In this document: in pieces, positions 20,429 through 29,381 of the stretch
Numbering within the stretch: the first letter of the stretch is position 1
Layout: every line of letters begins with the position of its first letter
Assembly: GCF_014077505.1 (NCBI RefSeq)
Contig: NZ_JACGWA010000010.1
Span: 62,001-126,000 of the forward strand
Direction of reading: 5' to 3'
DNA: 64,000 nt
Source: Colwellia sp. BRX10-3
GTDB lineage: Bacteria > Pseudomonadota > Gammaproteobacteria > Enterobacterales > Alteromonadaceae
Notes under the pieces: model-generated
The model's input: only the letters and a program-made list of their open reading frames with translations
Database searches by the model: none
What the model was told of the DNA's origin: nothing
Translations under genes and position numbers: made by a program

Positions 20429-20770
20429 TTACACTGAACTTTCTGCTGAACTATTTTTAGCGGCAGATTCAGTGATCAAGGTTTGTAATTCACCTTGTTG
20501 ATACATTTCCATAATGATGTCACAACCGCCGACAAGTTCACCGTCAACCCATAGTTGTGGAAATGTTGGCCAGTCAGCATATTTTGGCAATTCAGAACGT
20601 ATATCAGGGTTTAGTAAGATATCAACATAGGCGAATTTTTCACCACATGCCATCAACGCTTGAGAAGCCTGTGATGAAAAACCACAATTAGGTAACTTTG
20701 GTGAGCCCTTCATGTAAAGGAGAATAGTATTTTCACTGATTTGTTCTTTAATGCGTTCGATCGTATCCAT
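20429..20770 (-). CDS. grxD: Monothiol glutaredoxin Grx4
   Basis: 113-residue CGFS-type glutaredoxin (Cys29 in PNCGFSSQ), which carries and transfers [2Fe-2S] clusters. WPTFPQLWVDGELVGGCDI matches the glutathione-binding strand of the family. GAGGTT precedes the ATG. It is divergent from sodB, with a large shared dyad in between. Confidence 0.95.
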   Translation of the reverse strand: MDTIERIKEQISENTILLYMKGSPKLPNCGFSSQASQALMACGEKFAYVDILLNPDIRSELPKYADWPTFPQLWVDGELVGGCDIIMEMYQQGELQTLITESAAKNSSAESSV

Positions 20771-20888
20771 AATAACCTCAAAAATTAATACTTATTGTGC
20801 TCAGTACTTAAAGTAAAACTGACTTATATAAACAGAACAATAAATACTAAAGCAAAAAACTTATATATTAAAACATAATAGCCTTGAT

Positions 20889-20962
20889 AAAACCTATGGT
20901 AATACCTATATACTTGGGTAGACTATATTAAACTTTAATACCCGAGTAGTTTACTAGGTTTT
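20889..20962. promoter_or_regulatory. Compound dyad between grxD and sodB
   Basis: Outer perfect arms AAAACCTA (20889-20896) and TAGGTTTT (20955-20962) enclose inner arms TACTTGGGTA (20911-20920) and TACCCGAGTA (20939-20948) with a single mismatch. It lies in the divergent grxD/sodB promoter region, 70 bp before sodB. It could be an operator shared by both genes or a leader hairpin; no known site (Fur, IscR) fits well by eye. Confidence 0.45.
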
Positions 20963-21032
20963 AGAAAAAAACAAACTACTTCTTTAAATTTGCATAAGAA
21001 TAATTTTTTATAATCAATATCTGGAGAATATA

Positions 21033-21614
21033 ATGGCTATCGAATTACCAGCACTACCATATGCTATGGATGCACTTGCACCACACATTTCACAAGAAAC
21101 TTTAGAGTTTCATTATGGTAAGCACCACAACACATATGTTGTAAAATTAAACGGTCTTATCGAAGGTACTGATTTCGAAGGAAAGTCTTTAGAAGATATC
21201 GTTAAAACATCTTCTGCTGGTATTTTCAATAATTCAGCACAAATTTGGAACCATACGTTCTACTGGAACAGTTTAAGCCCTAACGGCGGCGGCGAGCCAA
21301 CAGGTGCATTAGCAACAGCTATTAATGCAAGCTTTGGTTCATTTGCAGAATTTAAAGCAAAATTTACTGACAGCGCAATCAATAACTTTGGTTCAAGTTG
21401 GACATGGTTAGTGAAAAAAGCAGACGGCAGCCTTGCTATCGTTAATACATCTAACGCTGCAACCCCACTTACAGATGAAGGTGTAACACCACTTATTACT
21501 GTAGATTTATGGGAACATGCTTACTACATTGATTATCGTAACCTTCGTCCAAGCTACATGGAAGGTTTCTGGGCATTAGCGAACTGGGATTTTGCTTCAG
21601 CAAACTTCGCTTAA
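21033..21614 (+). CDS. sodB: Superoxide dismutase [Fe]
   Basis: 193-residue iron superoxide dismutase. Metal ligands: His27 (EFHYGKHH), His74 (IWNHTFYW), and Asp and His in [10 protein letters not shown]. The active-site Gln70 next to IWNH is the iron-type position. There is no signal peptide, so it is cytoplasmic. GGAG precedes the ATG. The gene order rnt...grxD/sodB resembles that of E. coli. Confidence 0.96.
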   Translation: MAIELPALPYAMDALAPHISQETLEFHYGKHHNTYVVKLNGLIEGTDFEGKSLEDIVKTSSAGIFNNSAQIWNHTFYWNSLSPNGGGEPTGALATAINASFGSFAEFKAKFTDSAINNFGSSWTWLVKKADGSLAIVNTSNAATPLTDEGVTPLITVDLWEHAYYIDYRNLRPSYMEGFWALANWDFASANFA

Positions 21615-21641
21615 TCGTTAAAGCACATTAATTTATATTTT

Positions 21642-21668
21642 AAAGGTCAGCATTATTTGCTGGCCTTT
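21642..21668 (+). terminator. sodB terminator
   Basis: Stem AAAGGTCAGC (21642-21651) / GCTGGCCTTT (21659-21668) with one T-G pair, followed by TT. It is 28 bp past the sodB stop. Confidence 0.8.
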
Positions 21669-21846
21669 TTATTTACCCTCAATTTAAGTTAAGGTCGACA
21701 TTGCCATGGATTAAAGGCGATGAGTTTTAGATTTAAAACATTTATATTAATATGATGTTTAGCACTTAATATAAACCGCAATGGATAAAGGTTTTGGTGT
21801 AGACAAAGTTATCGTAATTCTGCAGACCTGATAAATTGACAAAAAA

Positions 21847-21883
21847 AAGACAACTGCTTTGCTTTCATAAGCACAGTTGCCTT
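21847..21883 (-). terminator. fadR terminator
   Basis: Stem AAGACAACTG (21847-21856) / CAGTTGCCTT (21874-21883) with one wobble pair and an inner GCTT/AAGC helix. On the minus strand it is followed by a T-run. It lies 39 bp past the fadR stop. Confidence 0.75.
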
Positions 21884-21921
21884 AATATTTTTATAGTAAC
21901 TATTTTATTTTGAGTTAATAT

Positions 21922-22632
21922 CTACTCTGCAAGTTCTTTTAATACTTCATCTTTTAACTCAAACCAAAGTTTACCTGACTCAACACCGTATTTTCTAACC
22001 GCATAAACCGACTCGTCAAACTGGTTAGCTTCAGCTAATTCAATCAGCTTTTTATAATATGTTCGTGTTATTTCTCGACCACGAGGATGAGCAAAATATA
22101 AACTACCTAAGCGTGAGTACAAACCTCGAAAGCCGTTCAAAATTAATAAGTAAATAGAGTTACCTGAGGCAACGACTAATTCTTTATTGAGTTTGTAATC
22201 AAATTCAGCAAAAGCTTCGCCAGTATCTTCAACATCTTCAATAGCTGACAATAACTCGATAGTCTTTTCTGGATTGTTTTTAATCGCACCACGAACATAT
22301 ATCGCACTAATATTGGTGCGCGCCGACAGTAGATTTTCAACTAAGTCAGGAATACCTTCTTGATCAAGCTGCGCTAATGTTTCAAGAATGTTAAGGCTGG
22401 ATGTTTCCCAAAAGTTATTAACTTTTGTTGGCTTACCATGTTTTATGGTCAACCATCCGTCGCGTGCTAAGCGCTGAAGCACTTCTCTTAATGTAGTTCT
22501 TGTGACGCCAATAAGTTCTGATAATTCACGTTCAGCGGGTAAAATAGTACCCGGTGGAAATCCACCATTCCAAATAGATTCAACAATATACTGCTCGGCA
22601 AATCCTGCTGGACTGTGCGCTTTTATAACCAT
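21922..22632 (-). CDS. fadR: Fatty acid metabolism regulator FadR
   Basis: 236-residue GntR-family repressor/activator of fatty acid degradation and synthesis, responding to long-chain acyl-CoA. The N-terminal winged helix ([49 protein letters not shown]) is nearly the E. coli sequence; the C-terminal FadR-type ligand domain follows. I start at [15 protein letters not shown] (ATG 22632) by analogy with E. coli; an in-frame GTG at 22647 is possible. In enterics nhaB-dsbB lie next to fadR; here about 5 kb of other genes intervene. Confidence 0.95.
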   Translation of the reverse strand: MVIKAHSPAGFAEQYIVESIWNGGFPPGTILPAERELSELIGVTRTTLREVLQRLARDGWLTIKHGKPTKVNNFWETSSLNILETLAQLDQEGIPDLVENLLSARTNISAIYVRGAIKNNPEKTIELLSAIEDVEDTGEAFAEFDYKLNKELVVASGNSIYLLILNGFRGLYSRLGSLYFAHPRGREITRTYYKKLIELAEANQFDESVYAVRKYGVESGKLWFELKDEVLKELAE

Positions 22633-22667
22633 GGGGATCCACATCACTTAGAGTTAACTTTAATTGA

Positions 22668-22684
22668 AACTGATTGTACCAGAA
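22668..22684. promoter_or_regulatory. Candidate FadR operator upstream of fadR
   Basis: AACTGATTGTACCAGAA resembles the FadR site AACTGGTCnGACCAGTT (11 of 16 defined positions). It sits 36-52 bp before the start, where autoregulation would be expected. The inference is weak. Confidence 0.3.
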
Positions 22685-23286
22685 CATCCAATTGACACAA
22701 GCGCAATAGAATTGATACAGGTTTTGACTAGCGCCACTTAAATCGAGAATTCGAGGCAGGTTGAGAATTTTTATATTAAAAATTGAACTGTAAATTACAG
22801 CTAGCATGGTTTAAGGCGCTGATTCACCTATATGTAAGTATGATTAGTTAAGGGCGTTTCTAAGGTAGTGTGCACTTATTACTGCCCTGTATGGGCAATG
22901 TACTATATAAAAACTTTAATTGAGTTCGTTTTTGCTATGTTAAGACTTTTACAAGCTCAATCAGATCTAATCATCTTTGTCGTCTTATCCGACAAAACGG
23001 ACATTAGCATTAACATCTTATCAAACTGTTTGCAGTGTTAAGAATACCTAGACCTACCTTTATCCTGACCGTCGCCAAACCGTTCATAGATACTTTTAAT
23101 CAAAACGATAGCTCATCCTACAAACATAATCTTTTTATATTTCAGGTTCATTTTCGCCATATTTTAGGTGCTTTGAGATAAAGTGAATTCACATAGAAAC
23201 ACTCAATTTCTGACTGCCACTATGCACTTAAGTTTCAAAATTATAGATTGTTAATGTCATTAAGCTTCCCTCACAAGGTAATTTAG
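22685..23286. other. Intergenic region, left part of the fadR-nhaB insertion
   Basis: About 600 bp without a convincing gene on either strand. A small hairpin TGCCC/GGGCA lies at 22883-22897. I see no repeats or recognisable fragments of mobile elements. Confidence 0.5.
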
Positions 23287-24360
23287 TTATTCTATAAAGA
23301 GTGCAGCAATATCTCTGGTAATTTGAGTAGGTGAATTGCAGTCACAATTAGTTAGTCCAATAACATAAACATTTAGACTTGGAATATAAACACCCATTGA
23401 TTTGAAGCCAAATATACTGCCACCATGCTCTCTTATTGGTACACCGCTAAGATCTTTTAAATGCCAGCCATAACCATAAGAAATTGACTCGCCATTATTT
23501 GTCGTATACTTGGTAAAGGCCATCTCTATTGTGCTTTGTTTTACCAGTAAGTTTTGACCAATAGCTTGTTGCCAGATTAACAGATCATCTGCCGTCGACA
23601 TTAATGAGCCAGATGAATACGGGATACTTAAACTCACCATCATCCTGTTAGTGTACTGTTCTTTGTTATGGTAGCCGTAAGCCCTATTATTTATTACTTC
23701 TCTATCATTTGCGTATCTAGAGTTTTTCATTCCAATCGCTTTAAATATGTGTTCCTCTACAAAATATTCATATGTTTCAGAAGAAACTAGTTCAATAATA
23801 TGGCCTAAAAGTGCATATCCCGAGTTGTTATATTTAAATTTATCTCCAGGGTTAAAATCTACAGGTGAATTTTTGAAGAAATCTACCAATTCTTGAGGAG
23901 AGTGATCCTTTTTTGCAATGGCCCATAACGCTTTCATTTTTGTATAATCTTTAATACCAGATGTATGGGTTAAAAGGTGGTGCAAAGTAATGTTTTCACC
24001 GTTCGGGTAATAAGGTAAATACTTAGCAACCTTGTCATTTACATCCAGTTTTTCTTGTTCGTGTAATATCAATATGCATAGTGCTGTAAACTGTTTAGTC
24101 ATTGAGCCTATCTGAAATACACTATCAGATTTCATATTCACATCTAACTCAATGTTAGCTTTACCAAATGCTTTTCTATACATAGGTATGCCATCTTTCG
24201 CTACTAAGAAAACAGCACCAGTATCGTTAGGCTGAAACTTATCAATCAGTAAACTATCTATTCTCTTTACTAATTCATTAGTGCTTGCAACCGAGGTACC
24301 ATGCAACAAAATTACGGTAGTGATAATAAGTGCTATCTTAAAAATGTATTTTGAAATCAT
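23287..24360 (-). CDS. Serine hydrolase, beta-lactamase/class C-like
   Basis: 357-residue penicillin-binding-protein-like serine hydrolase. It has a signal peptide (MISKYIFKIALIITTVILLHG...), the nucleophile motif SMTK (Ser86, Lys89), YNNSGY as the Y-x-N motif, and HGGS near the C-terminus in place of KTG. The family includes esterases, D-aminopeptidases and class C beta-lactamases; the substrate cannot be inferred. It is divergent from the ECF sigma operon and has a promoter-like module nearly identical to the one in front of that operon. Confidence 0.85.
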   Translation of the reverse strand: MISKYIFKIALIITTVILLHGTSVASTNELVKRIDSLLIDKFQPNDTGAVFLVAKDGIPMYRKAFGKANIELDVNMKSDSVFQIGSMTKQFTALCILILHEQEKLDVNDKVAKYLPYYPNGENITLHHLLTHTSGIKDYTKMKALWAIAKKDHSPQELVDFFKNSPVDFNPGDKFKYNNSGYALLGHIIELVSSETYEYFVEEHIFKAIGMKNSRYANDREVINNRAYGYHNKEQYTNRMMVSLSIPYSSGSLMSTADDLLIWQQAIGQNLLVKQSTIEMAFTKYTTNNGESISYGYGWHLKDLSGVPIREHGGSIFGFKSMGVYIPSLNVYVIGLTNCDCNSPTQITRDIAALFIE

Positions 24361-24395
24361 TATTTATTCTCTTTAATTAAAATTGATATGACACC

Positions 24396-24430
24396 TAATT
24401 AGATGCCAAAATAATTAAATTTAGATGCAA
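24396..24430 (-). promoter_or_regulatory. Promoter-like module facing the serine hydrolase gene
   Basis: Read on the minus strand this is TTGCATCTAAAT, about 12 bp, then GGCATCTAATTA, ending 35 bp before the hydrolase ATG. It matches the module at 24545-24579 at 28 of 35 positions, including the first 12 bases and both ATCTAA cores, which are spaced 22 bp apart in each. The spacing equals a -35 to -10 distance. Confidence 0.55.
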
Positions 24431-24544
24431 AATATTTTAAATTTTATTTTTTGTTTTTATTAATTCAAACAAAATAAATCGGATAGAGTTTGTGCTGCTA
24501 AGTAATTAGGCAGATGTAATAATAATTTAAATAAAAATATTATC

Positions 24545-24579
24545 TTGCATCTAAATCTGATTATCATCGTATCTAAGTA
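24545..24579 (+). promoter_or_regulatory. Promoter-like module facing the ECF sigma operon
   Basis: TTGCATCTAAAT (24545-24556), then GTATCTAAGTA (24569-24579), 40 bp before the ATG of the DUF6249-like gene. It is an inverted near-duplicate of the module in front of the divergent hydrolase. The ATCTAA at the -10 position resembles the TCTAA-type -10 of some ECF promoters (inference). Confidence 0.55.
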
Positions 24580-24619
24580 ATATAGAAATTAATGTGAACT
24601 TAAAGAAAGTGAGAAAAAT

Positions 24620-24970
24620 ATGTCTGATTTATGGATACCAATTACAGGTGTTATTTGTTTAACCATTATGGTAATTGTTAATGTTATTTCCAGCAGCAAA
24701 AATAAAAAAGAAGTTCAACTAACGATTCGCCAGTTATTAGATAAAGGTGAAAATATCACTCCTGAGTTACTAGAAAAACTAGGAACATTTAAATCACAAA
24801 AAATTATCGACTTACGACGTGGTTTAGCATTGGCAGGTATAGGGTTAGCATGTGTTTTTTCGGGATTTATCGTTGATGAAATACGTATTGGACTTGCGAT
24901 TGGTATTTTTCCTTTATTGTTAGGGGCTGCCTTTATCCTTTGTTGGAAAACAAACCAAGACGCAGAATAA
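24620..24970 (+). CDS. DUF6249-like small membrane protein
   Basis: 116 residues: an N-terminal helix (WIPITGVICLTIMVIVNVI), a charged cytoplasmic-looking segment (QLTIRQLLDKGENITPELLEKLG), then two more helices (about residues 70-85 and 90-108). This layout fits the DUF6249 proteins often encoded next to ECF sigma factors. It is first in an apparent three-gene operon; the sigma gene starts 6 bp after its stop. It may take part in signalling to the sigma factor, but that is inference. Confidence 0.7.
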   Translation: MSDLWIPITGVICLTIMVIVNVISSSKNKKEVQLTIRQLLDKGENITPELLEKLGTFKSQKIIDLRRGLALAGIGLACVFSGFIVDEIRIGLAIGIFPLLLGAAFILCWKTNQDAE

Positions 24971-24976
24971 ATTACA

Positions 24977-25501
24977 ATGGTAGATGACAACACACTTATT
25001 GCACGAATTATCAGCAATGGTGATCAACATGCTTATGCTACGCTTATCAAAAAGTACCAAGGGCCAATACGCCAGTTTCTTCGTCGATTGACTACTGGAG
25101 AACAAGCAACTGCGGATGATATAGCACAAGAGGCTTTTTTAAGAATTTATCAAAAGCTCGATACTTTTTTAGGCCAATCTTCTTTTAGTACTTGGGCACA
25201 TAAAATTGCCTATAATTGCTTTTTAAAATATAAGCAAAAAGCTTATCACCAATATGAAATTGATGGCTTTGATTTTTCTATTCTCGAAGCTGAAATTGAA
25301 GATATAGAAAGGGACTTGATAATAGAACGCTTAATGAATTGTTTAGATATTGCTGAGCGGACTTGTGTTACTTTATCTGTTAGTGCAGGCATGAGTCACC
25401 AAGAAATATCGACAATAACTAAATTTCCTTTGGGTACGGTAAAATCACATATCAACCGAGGAAAGCAGAAGTTAATAGATAAGATTAATCAAAAACTATA
25501 A
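24977..25501 (+). CDS. ECF-type RNA polymerase sigma factor
   Basis: 174 residues. Sigma region 2 is in the first 90 residues (YQGPIRQFLRRLT, DDIAQEAFLRIYQKL, FSTWAHKIAYNCFLKYK). Region 4 is at the C-terminus (SHQEISTITKFPLGTVKSHINRGKQKL). No region 3 and no extra C-terminal domain, so a plain RpoE-like ECF. It is flanked by two small membrane proteins that could hold it at the membrane. It may recognise the duplicated modules upstream. Confidence 0.93.
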   Translation: MVDDNTLIARIISNGDQHAYATLIKKYQGPIRQFLRRLTTGEQATADDIAQEAFLRIYQKLDTFLGQSSFSTWAHKIAYNCFLKYKQKAYHQYEIDGFDFSILEAEIEDIERDLIIERLMNCLDIAERTCVTLSVSAGMSHQEISTITKFPLGTVKSHINRGKQKLIDKINQKL

Positions 25502-25550
25502 GTTGATATTTAAATGTAAAGTATCTACAAAAAAGATATAAGGATGCACC

Positions 25551-25847
25551 ATGAATACTAACGATGATTCATTTTTAAATTCGTTATTACAATACCATAC
25601 ACGCTTAGTTGATCAGCATTTTGTTGATAATATTATTAACAATATAAAAGCAAAAAATAAGTTTCGGTTAAAGGTTATGGCTGTGGCAATGTTTTTAGCA
25701 TGCTCATTGGCTATTCCTTTGATAGGCAGCATAACTGAAGAGTTTTCTTTATTTAATGCTTTTACGTCATTATCACCTTATATCATTACTTCTTTCTTAC
25801 TTTCGATGGTGGGGTTTTCTGCTTGGTTAACCAATGAAAACTTTTAA
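25551..25847 (+). CDS. Small membrane protein, candidate anti-sigma factor
   Basis: 98 residues: a soluble N-terminal part of about 35 residues (DDSFLNSLLQYHTRLVDQHF) followed by two transmembrane helices (about residues 41-60 and 72-92). Position directly after an ECF sigma gene and this soluble-then-membrane layout are what a minimal anti-sigma would look like; there is no zinc-binding HxxxCxxC motif. AAGGATGCACC precedes the ATG. Confidence 0.6.
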   Translation: MNTNDDSFLNSLLQYHTRLVDQHFVDNIINNIKAKNKFRLKVMAVAMFLACSLAIPLIGSITEEFSLFNAFTSLSPYIITSFLLSMVGFSAWLTNENF

Positions 25848-26123
25848 AAATTAGGTTTTTGTAATTAGCCGGAAGTAAAGAAATTGTTTAAAATTATTTT
25901 ACAAGGGTCATAATCGTTCTAGGTGACGATTTAAGTTTCGTAAAAGTTGAATTTGAAAGATATAAATAAGTGAATGGCAGTTTTAGGCTTTGAGTTAACG
26001 TTTAAGAACCGAATATGAATAACAGCTATGATATTAAATCTGTCTCATAGGTTAGCCAAAAATTTGGGATATATATTTCCCTAAATATGATCATGATTTC
26101 AACAAAACTAATATCTGCTCAAT

Positions 26124-26160
26124 AAAGTCAGTGGCGTTTCATTTCTGAATGCTGACTTTT
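26124..26160 (+). terminator. Weak terminator candidate for sigma operon
   Basis: Perfect arms AAAGTCAG (26124-26131) / CTGACTTT (26152-26159), 20-base loop, short T-run. It is far (277 bp) from the last gene. Confidence 0.3.
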
Positions 26161-26261
26161 GTGACAATATTAAAATTGAATTCAAAGCTAAAAGCGACAT
26201 CCATCACTCTGACTCAATGCCAACTTTGTTCAATCTGTTCCCGTTAATACTCTTGAAAAAT

Positions 26262-26290
26262 AAACGACACCAGAAAAATTGATGCCGTTT
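26262..26290 (-). terminator. Terminator of the duplicated-domain secreted protein gene
   Basis: In minus-strand RNA an 11-bp stem AAACGGCAUCA / UGGUGUCGUUU forms with two G-U pairs and is followed by AUUUUU. It begins 15 bp past the stop. Confidence 0.65.
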
Positions 26291-26304
26291 AAATAAAATA
26301 GACC

Positions 26305-27042
26305 TTATCTATCCCATAGATAATCTGTATGAGAAGTACAAATTTCAGTCAATTCTTTGGCTTCAGCAGGACCTTGGTCGCCATACATTGTTTCGAGGAT
26401 ATGCGCTCTTGTTTTCATCAAGTCTGTATAATTAGCAGCCGACATTGTGAACAGCCGACGATATTTACCACCAACTTGATGGGACAACCAACCCCAAGAT
26501 GATAATTTACCTTTACCTATATTGGCATTATATATTGGCGCCATTACCGTTTTGATAATCTCATCGGCACGCTCTTCTTTTGACATATCACAAATTTCAT
26601 AGACAGAGATAGAAGCTTCAGCTGCCTGCACAGTCTGATTACCGCTTTCTAGCTTCCAAATATAGTCATCATGTGAATTACAGGTTGCACCAAAGACATC
26701 ATTAGGATCGACCTTAGCAGCTTCCAACATTTCACCTATCTTATCTTGCGCCGTAAGTAACTCTCCCATACTCGAAGCAGTATTAACCGTCACTCTACGC
26801 CACTGACCACCAGTATGATGTTTTAAATATGACCAGCTTTTGATCAGTTTATTAGCTACAGCTTTCTCGTAAACTGGTGCCCACTCTTTTTCAACAATAG
26901 CGTCTACATCTTTCTGTTTAGTGGTATCGCATTTAAAATATGTTGCATAGACATAGGTATCGCCCTCCTCTTTATCTTTAGCCTGAAGGCTTGTAGTTTG
27001 AACCAAGAGAAGTGCAAGACTTAACATAAATAGCTTTTTCAT
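26305..27042 (-). CDS. Secreted protein of two tandem repeats, unknown function
   Basis: 245 residues with a Sec signal (MKKLFMLSLALLLVQTTSLQA). The mature protein is two copies of a domain of about 100 residues. KEWAPVYEKAVANKLIKSWSYLKHHTGGQWRR in the first corresponds to MAPIYNANIGKGKLSSWGWLSHQVGGKYRR in the second, and the ends CNSHDDYIWKLE and CTSHTDYLWDR also correspond. Each repeat has one Cys near its start and one near its end, so a disulfide per repeat is likely. The size and pattern suggest dimeric alpha-beta-barrel (ABM-like) folds fused in tandem, which is inference. AAGGA precedes the ATG. Confidence 0.7.
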   Translation of the reverse strand: MKKLFMLSLALLLVQTTSLQAKDKEEGDTYVYATYFKCDTTKQKDVDAIVEKEWAPVYEKAVANKLIKSWSYLKHHTGGQWRRVTVNTASSMGELLTAQDKIGEMLEAAKVDPNDVFGATCNSHDDYIWKLESGNQTVQAAEASISVYEICDMSKEERADEIIKTVMAPIYNANIGKGKLSSWGWLSHQVGGKYRRLFTMSAANYTDLMKTRAHILETMYGDQGPAEAKELTEICTSHTDYLWDR

Positions 27043-27643
27043 AGTAAATTCCTTCTTATTTAATATTTATAGTGTGTCGTTATTAAAGTAGGAGAGAATT
27101 TTTAACATCACAAGAATAATGTTCATTTATTAACCAACTTATGAGTTTTACTAGATTATTGAGTGACATTGTCTACCTAAAGTAAACATCTCACTCTCAG
27201 CTTCACAAAAACTCAATGACCGCTTCAGCTCAAAGCAGCCGTTGCCTGTTGTTTTAATAAAAAGCCGTTCATGCATTAGCACGGAGATTAGGTATATAGC
27301 GTCAACTAACACTTTGGATTAGATTTGGTGTCCGTTAAAGCGGGGGAAGATCAACTGACGATTACAATTTTTCTAAGTTGCCCCTAAATTTTACATTAAT
27401 AGAACTTGGCTAAGTATCCATACATATTTAAGTGATGAGTCTGTAGCTTTTAATGTAATTATTCTAATTCAATAATTAAATATAATGTCTTTCGGGCTGT
27501 TTCAATATACAACTGGTTAATGAGACATATTTACAATGGCTAAATTTACGCTTAAACTCATCAACGCATTAAATTTATAAACAATAATAAAAAAAAGAAC
27601 AATAACACTAACCCAAGCCCATAATTTTTTCAAAAGGTTCATT
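27043..27643. other. Intergenic region upstream of nhaB
   Basis: 601 bp, no coding region found. It presumably contains the nhaB promoter and the right boundary of the accessory segment between fadR and nhaB. No direct repeats or IS ends were recognised. Confidence 0.5.
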
Positions 27644-29239
27644 ATGCAGCAATCATTCATGAATGCGTTTTATAAAAACTTTCTCGGCAATTCGCCAGAA
27701 TGGTACAAACTCGCAATAATTACATTCTTAGTCATAAACCCAGTATTATTTTTTGCTGTAGATCCCTATGTTGCGGGCTGGGCATTGGTTATTGAATTTA
27801 TATTTACCTTAGCAATGGCACTTAAATGTTATCCATTACAGCCGGGCGGATTATTGGCGATTGAAGCAGTTGCTATAGGCATGACAAGTCCTAATCAAGT
27901 CATGCATGAAATGATTTTAAACTTTGAAGTCATTTTATTATTAATATTCATGGTTGCCGGCATTTACTTTATGAAGAGTTTATTACTGTTTTTGTTTACC
28001 AAAATAGTAACTAAAGTACGTTCTAAAGTGATGGTGTCATTACTATTCTGTTTTTCTGGCGCGTTCTTATCAGCTTTCTTAGATGCCTTAACGGTTATCG
28101 CCGTTATTATCAGTGTAGCTATAGGTTTTTACTCTGTTTATCATAAGGTGGCTTCAGGCAAAGAAGTACTAGTTGATCACGATCACGACCATACTACTGA
28201 CAACGAATTAGCTGAATATTCACGTGCAGATTTAGAACAGTTTCGAGGCTATTTACGTAACCTAATGATGCATGCTGGTGTTGGTACTGCTTTAGGGGGT
28301 GTTTGTACAATCGTAGGCGAACCACAAAACTTAGTTATTGGTCAACAAGCTGGCTGGGAATTTGTTGAATTTGCCATCCGTATGTCACCTGTAACAATTC
28401 CTGTGTTTTTTGCTGGTATGCTGACTTGTGTACTTTTAGAAAAAGTAAAATGGTTTGGCTACGGTGTAGCTTTACCCGACAATGTTTACAATATCTTAAA
28501 TGAGTATGATATTGCTCAAAGCGCAAAACGCAATAAACTAGATAATGCAAAGCTTGTTATCCAAGGTGCAATTGCTGTTTGGTTAATTGTTGGTTTAGCA
28601 CTGCATTTAGCGCCTGTTGGTATCATTGGTTTATCGGTAATAATTCTTGCCACAGCATTTACCGGTGTGACTGAAGAGCACCAAATTGGTCATGCTTTTG
28701 AAGAAGCATTACCTTTTACCGCTTTACTTGCCGTATTTTTTGCCGTTGTGGCCGTCATTGTTGATCAATCATTGTTTACTCCTGTAATTACCTGGGTATT
28801 AACCTTTGAAGGTAACATGCAACTTGTTATGTTCTATCTAGCAAATGGCTTTTTGTCTATGGTCAGTGACAACGTTTTCGTTGGTACGGTATACATAACA
28901 GAAATCACAAAAGCGTTAGCTGCTGGACAAATAACTCGTGACCAATTTGACCTACTGGCTGTTGCAATTAACACAGGTACTAACTTACCAAGTGTTGCTA
29001 CACCAAATGGCCAAGCTGCTTTCTTATTCTTATTAACTTCAGCATTAGCACCGTTAATTCGCTTATCTTATGGGCGTATGGTTATTATGGCTCTGCCATA
29101 TACGATTGTATTAACGATTGTAGGTTTACTGGCAATTTCTACCGGTCAACTGACAAAATATACTGAAATTTTTTATGAGAATAATATTATTCAGCATCAT
29201 AGTGCAGGTCCAGCAATTAAAGCACCTGGTGGTCACTAA
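27644..29239 (+). CDS. nhaB: Na+/H+ antiporter NhaB
   Basis: 531-residue inner-membrane antiporter that expels sodium in exchange for protons, key to salt and pH homeostasis in a marine cell. It has about 12 transmembrane segments; family hallmarks include [46 protein letters not shown] and [17 protein letters not shown] His/Asp-rich cytoplasmic loop ([10 protein letters not shown]) lies near residue 180. AGGTTC precedes the ATG. Followed by a terminator and dsbB, an order shared with enterics. Confidence 0.96.
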   Translation: MQQSFMNAFYKNFLGNSPEWYKLAIITFLVINPVLFFAVDPYVAGWALVIEFIFTLAMALKCYPLQPGGLLAIEAVAIGMTSPNQVMHEMILNFEVILLLIFMVAGIYFMKSLLLFLFTKIVTKVRSKVMVSLLFCFSGAFLSAFLDALTVIAVIISVAIGFYSVYHKVASGKEVLVDHDHDHTTDNELAEYSRADLEQFRGYLRNLMMHAGVGTALGGVCTIVGEPQNLVIGQQAGWEFVEFAIRMSPVTIPVFFAGMLTCVLLEKVKWFGYGVALPDNVYNILNEYDIAQSAKRNKLDNAKLVIQGAIAVWLIVGLALHLAPVGIIGLSVIILATAFTGVTEEHQIGHAFEEALPFTALLAVFFAVVAVIVDQSLFTPVITWVLTFEGNMQLVMFYLANGFLSMVSDNVFVGTVYITEITKALAAGQITRDQFDLLAVAINTGTNLPSVATPNGQAAFLFLLTSALAPLIRLSYGRMVIMALPYTIVLTIVGLLAISTGQLTKYTEIFYENNIIQHHSAGPAIKAPGGH

Positions 29240-29276
29240 GTATTTGCTCAAATTATAAGCTGATATAAAATCTAAC

Positions 29277-29299
29277 AAAAGCGCCCTTGTGGCGCTTTT
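29277..29299 (+). terminator. nhaB terminator
   Basis: Perfect stem AAAAGCGCC (29277-29285) / GGCGCTTTT (29291-29299), 5-base loop, followed by T. Confidence 0.8.
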
Positions 29300-29381
29300 T
29301 GATTATTGTTAGCATTCTTAGCAATTCCAAAAAAAATCATCCTAAACGGATTAACAACAACCCAGTCATAGGTATCATTTC

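Larger units (their letters stand above)
25848..26304. other. Intergenic region after the sigma operon
   Basis: 457 bp with no gene seen. It holds two hairpins described separately: 26124-26160, suited to the plus-strand operon, and 26262-26290, suited to the minus-strand gene. Confidence 0.5.

Noticed and set aside
22580-22807. 75-codon frame overlapping the fadR start
   Set aside because: It overlaps the well-conserved fadR N-terminus in another frame and resembles no protein.
22633-27643. Insertion sequence or integron origin for the fadR-nhaB segment
   Set aside because: No transposase, integrase, terminal inverted repeats or target duplications were found by eye.
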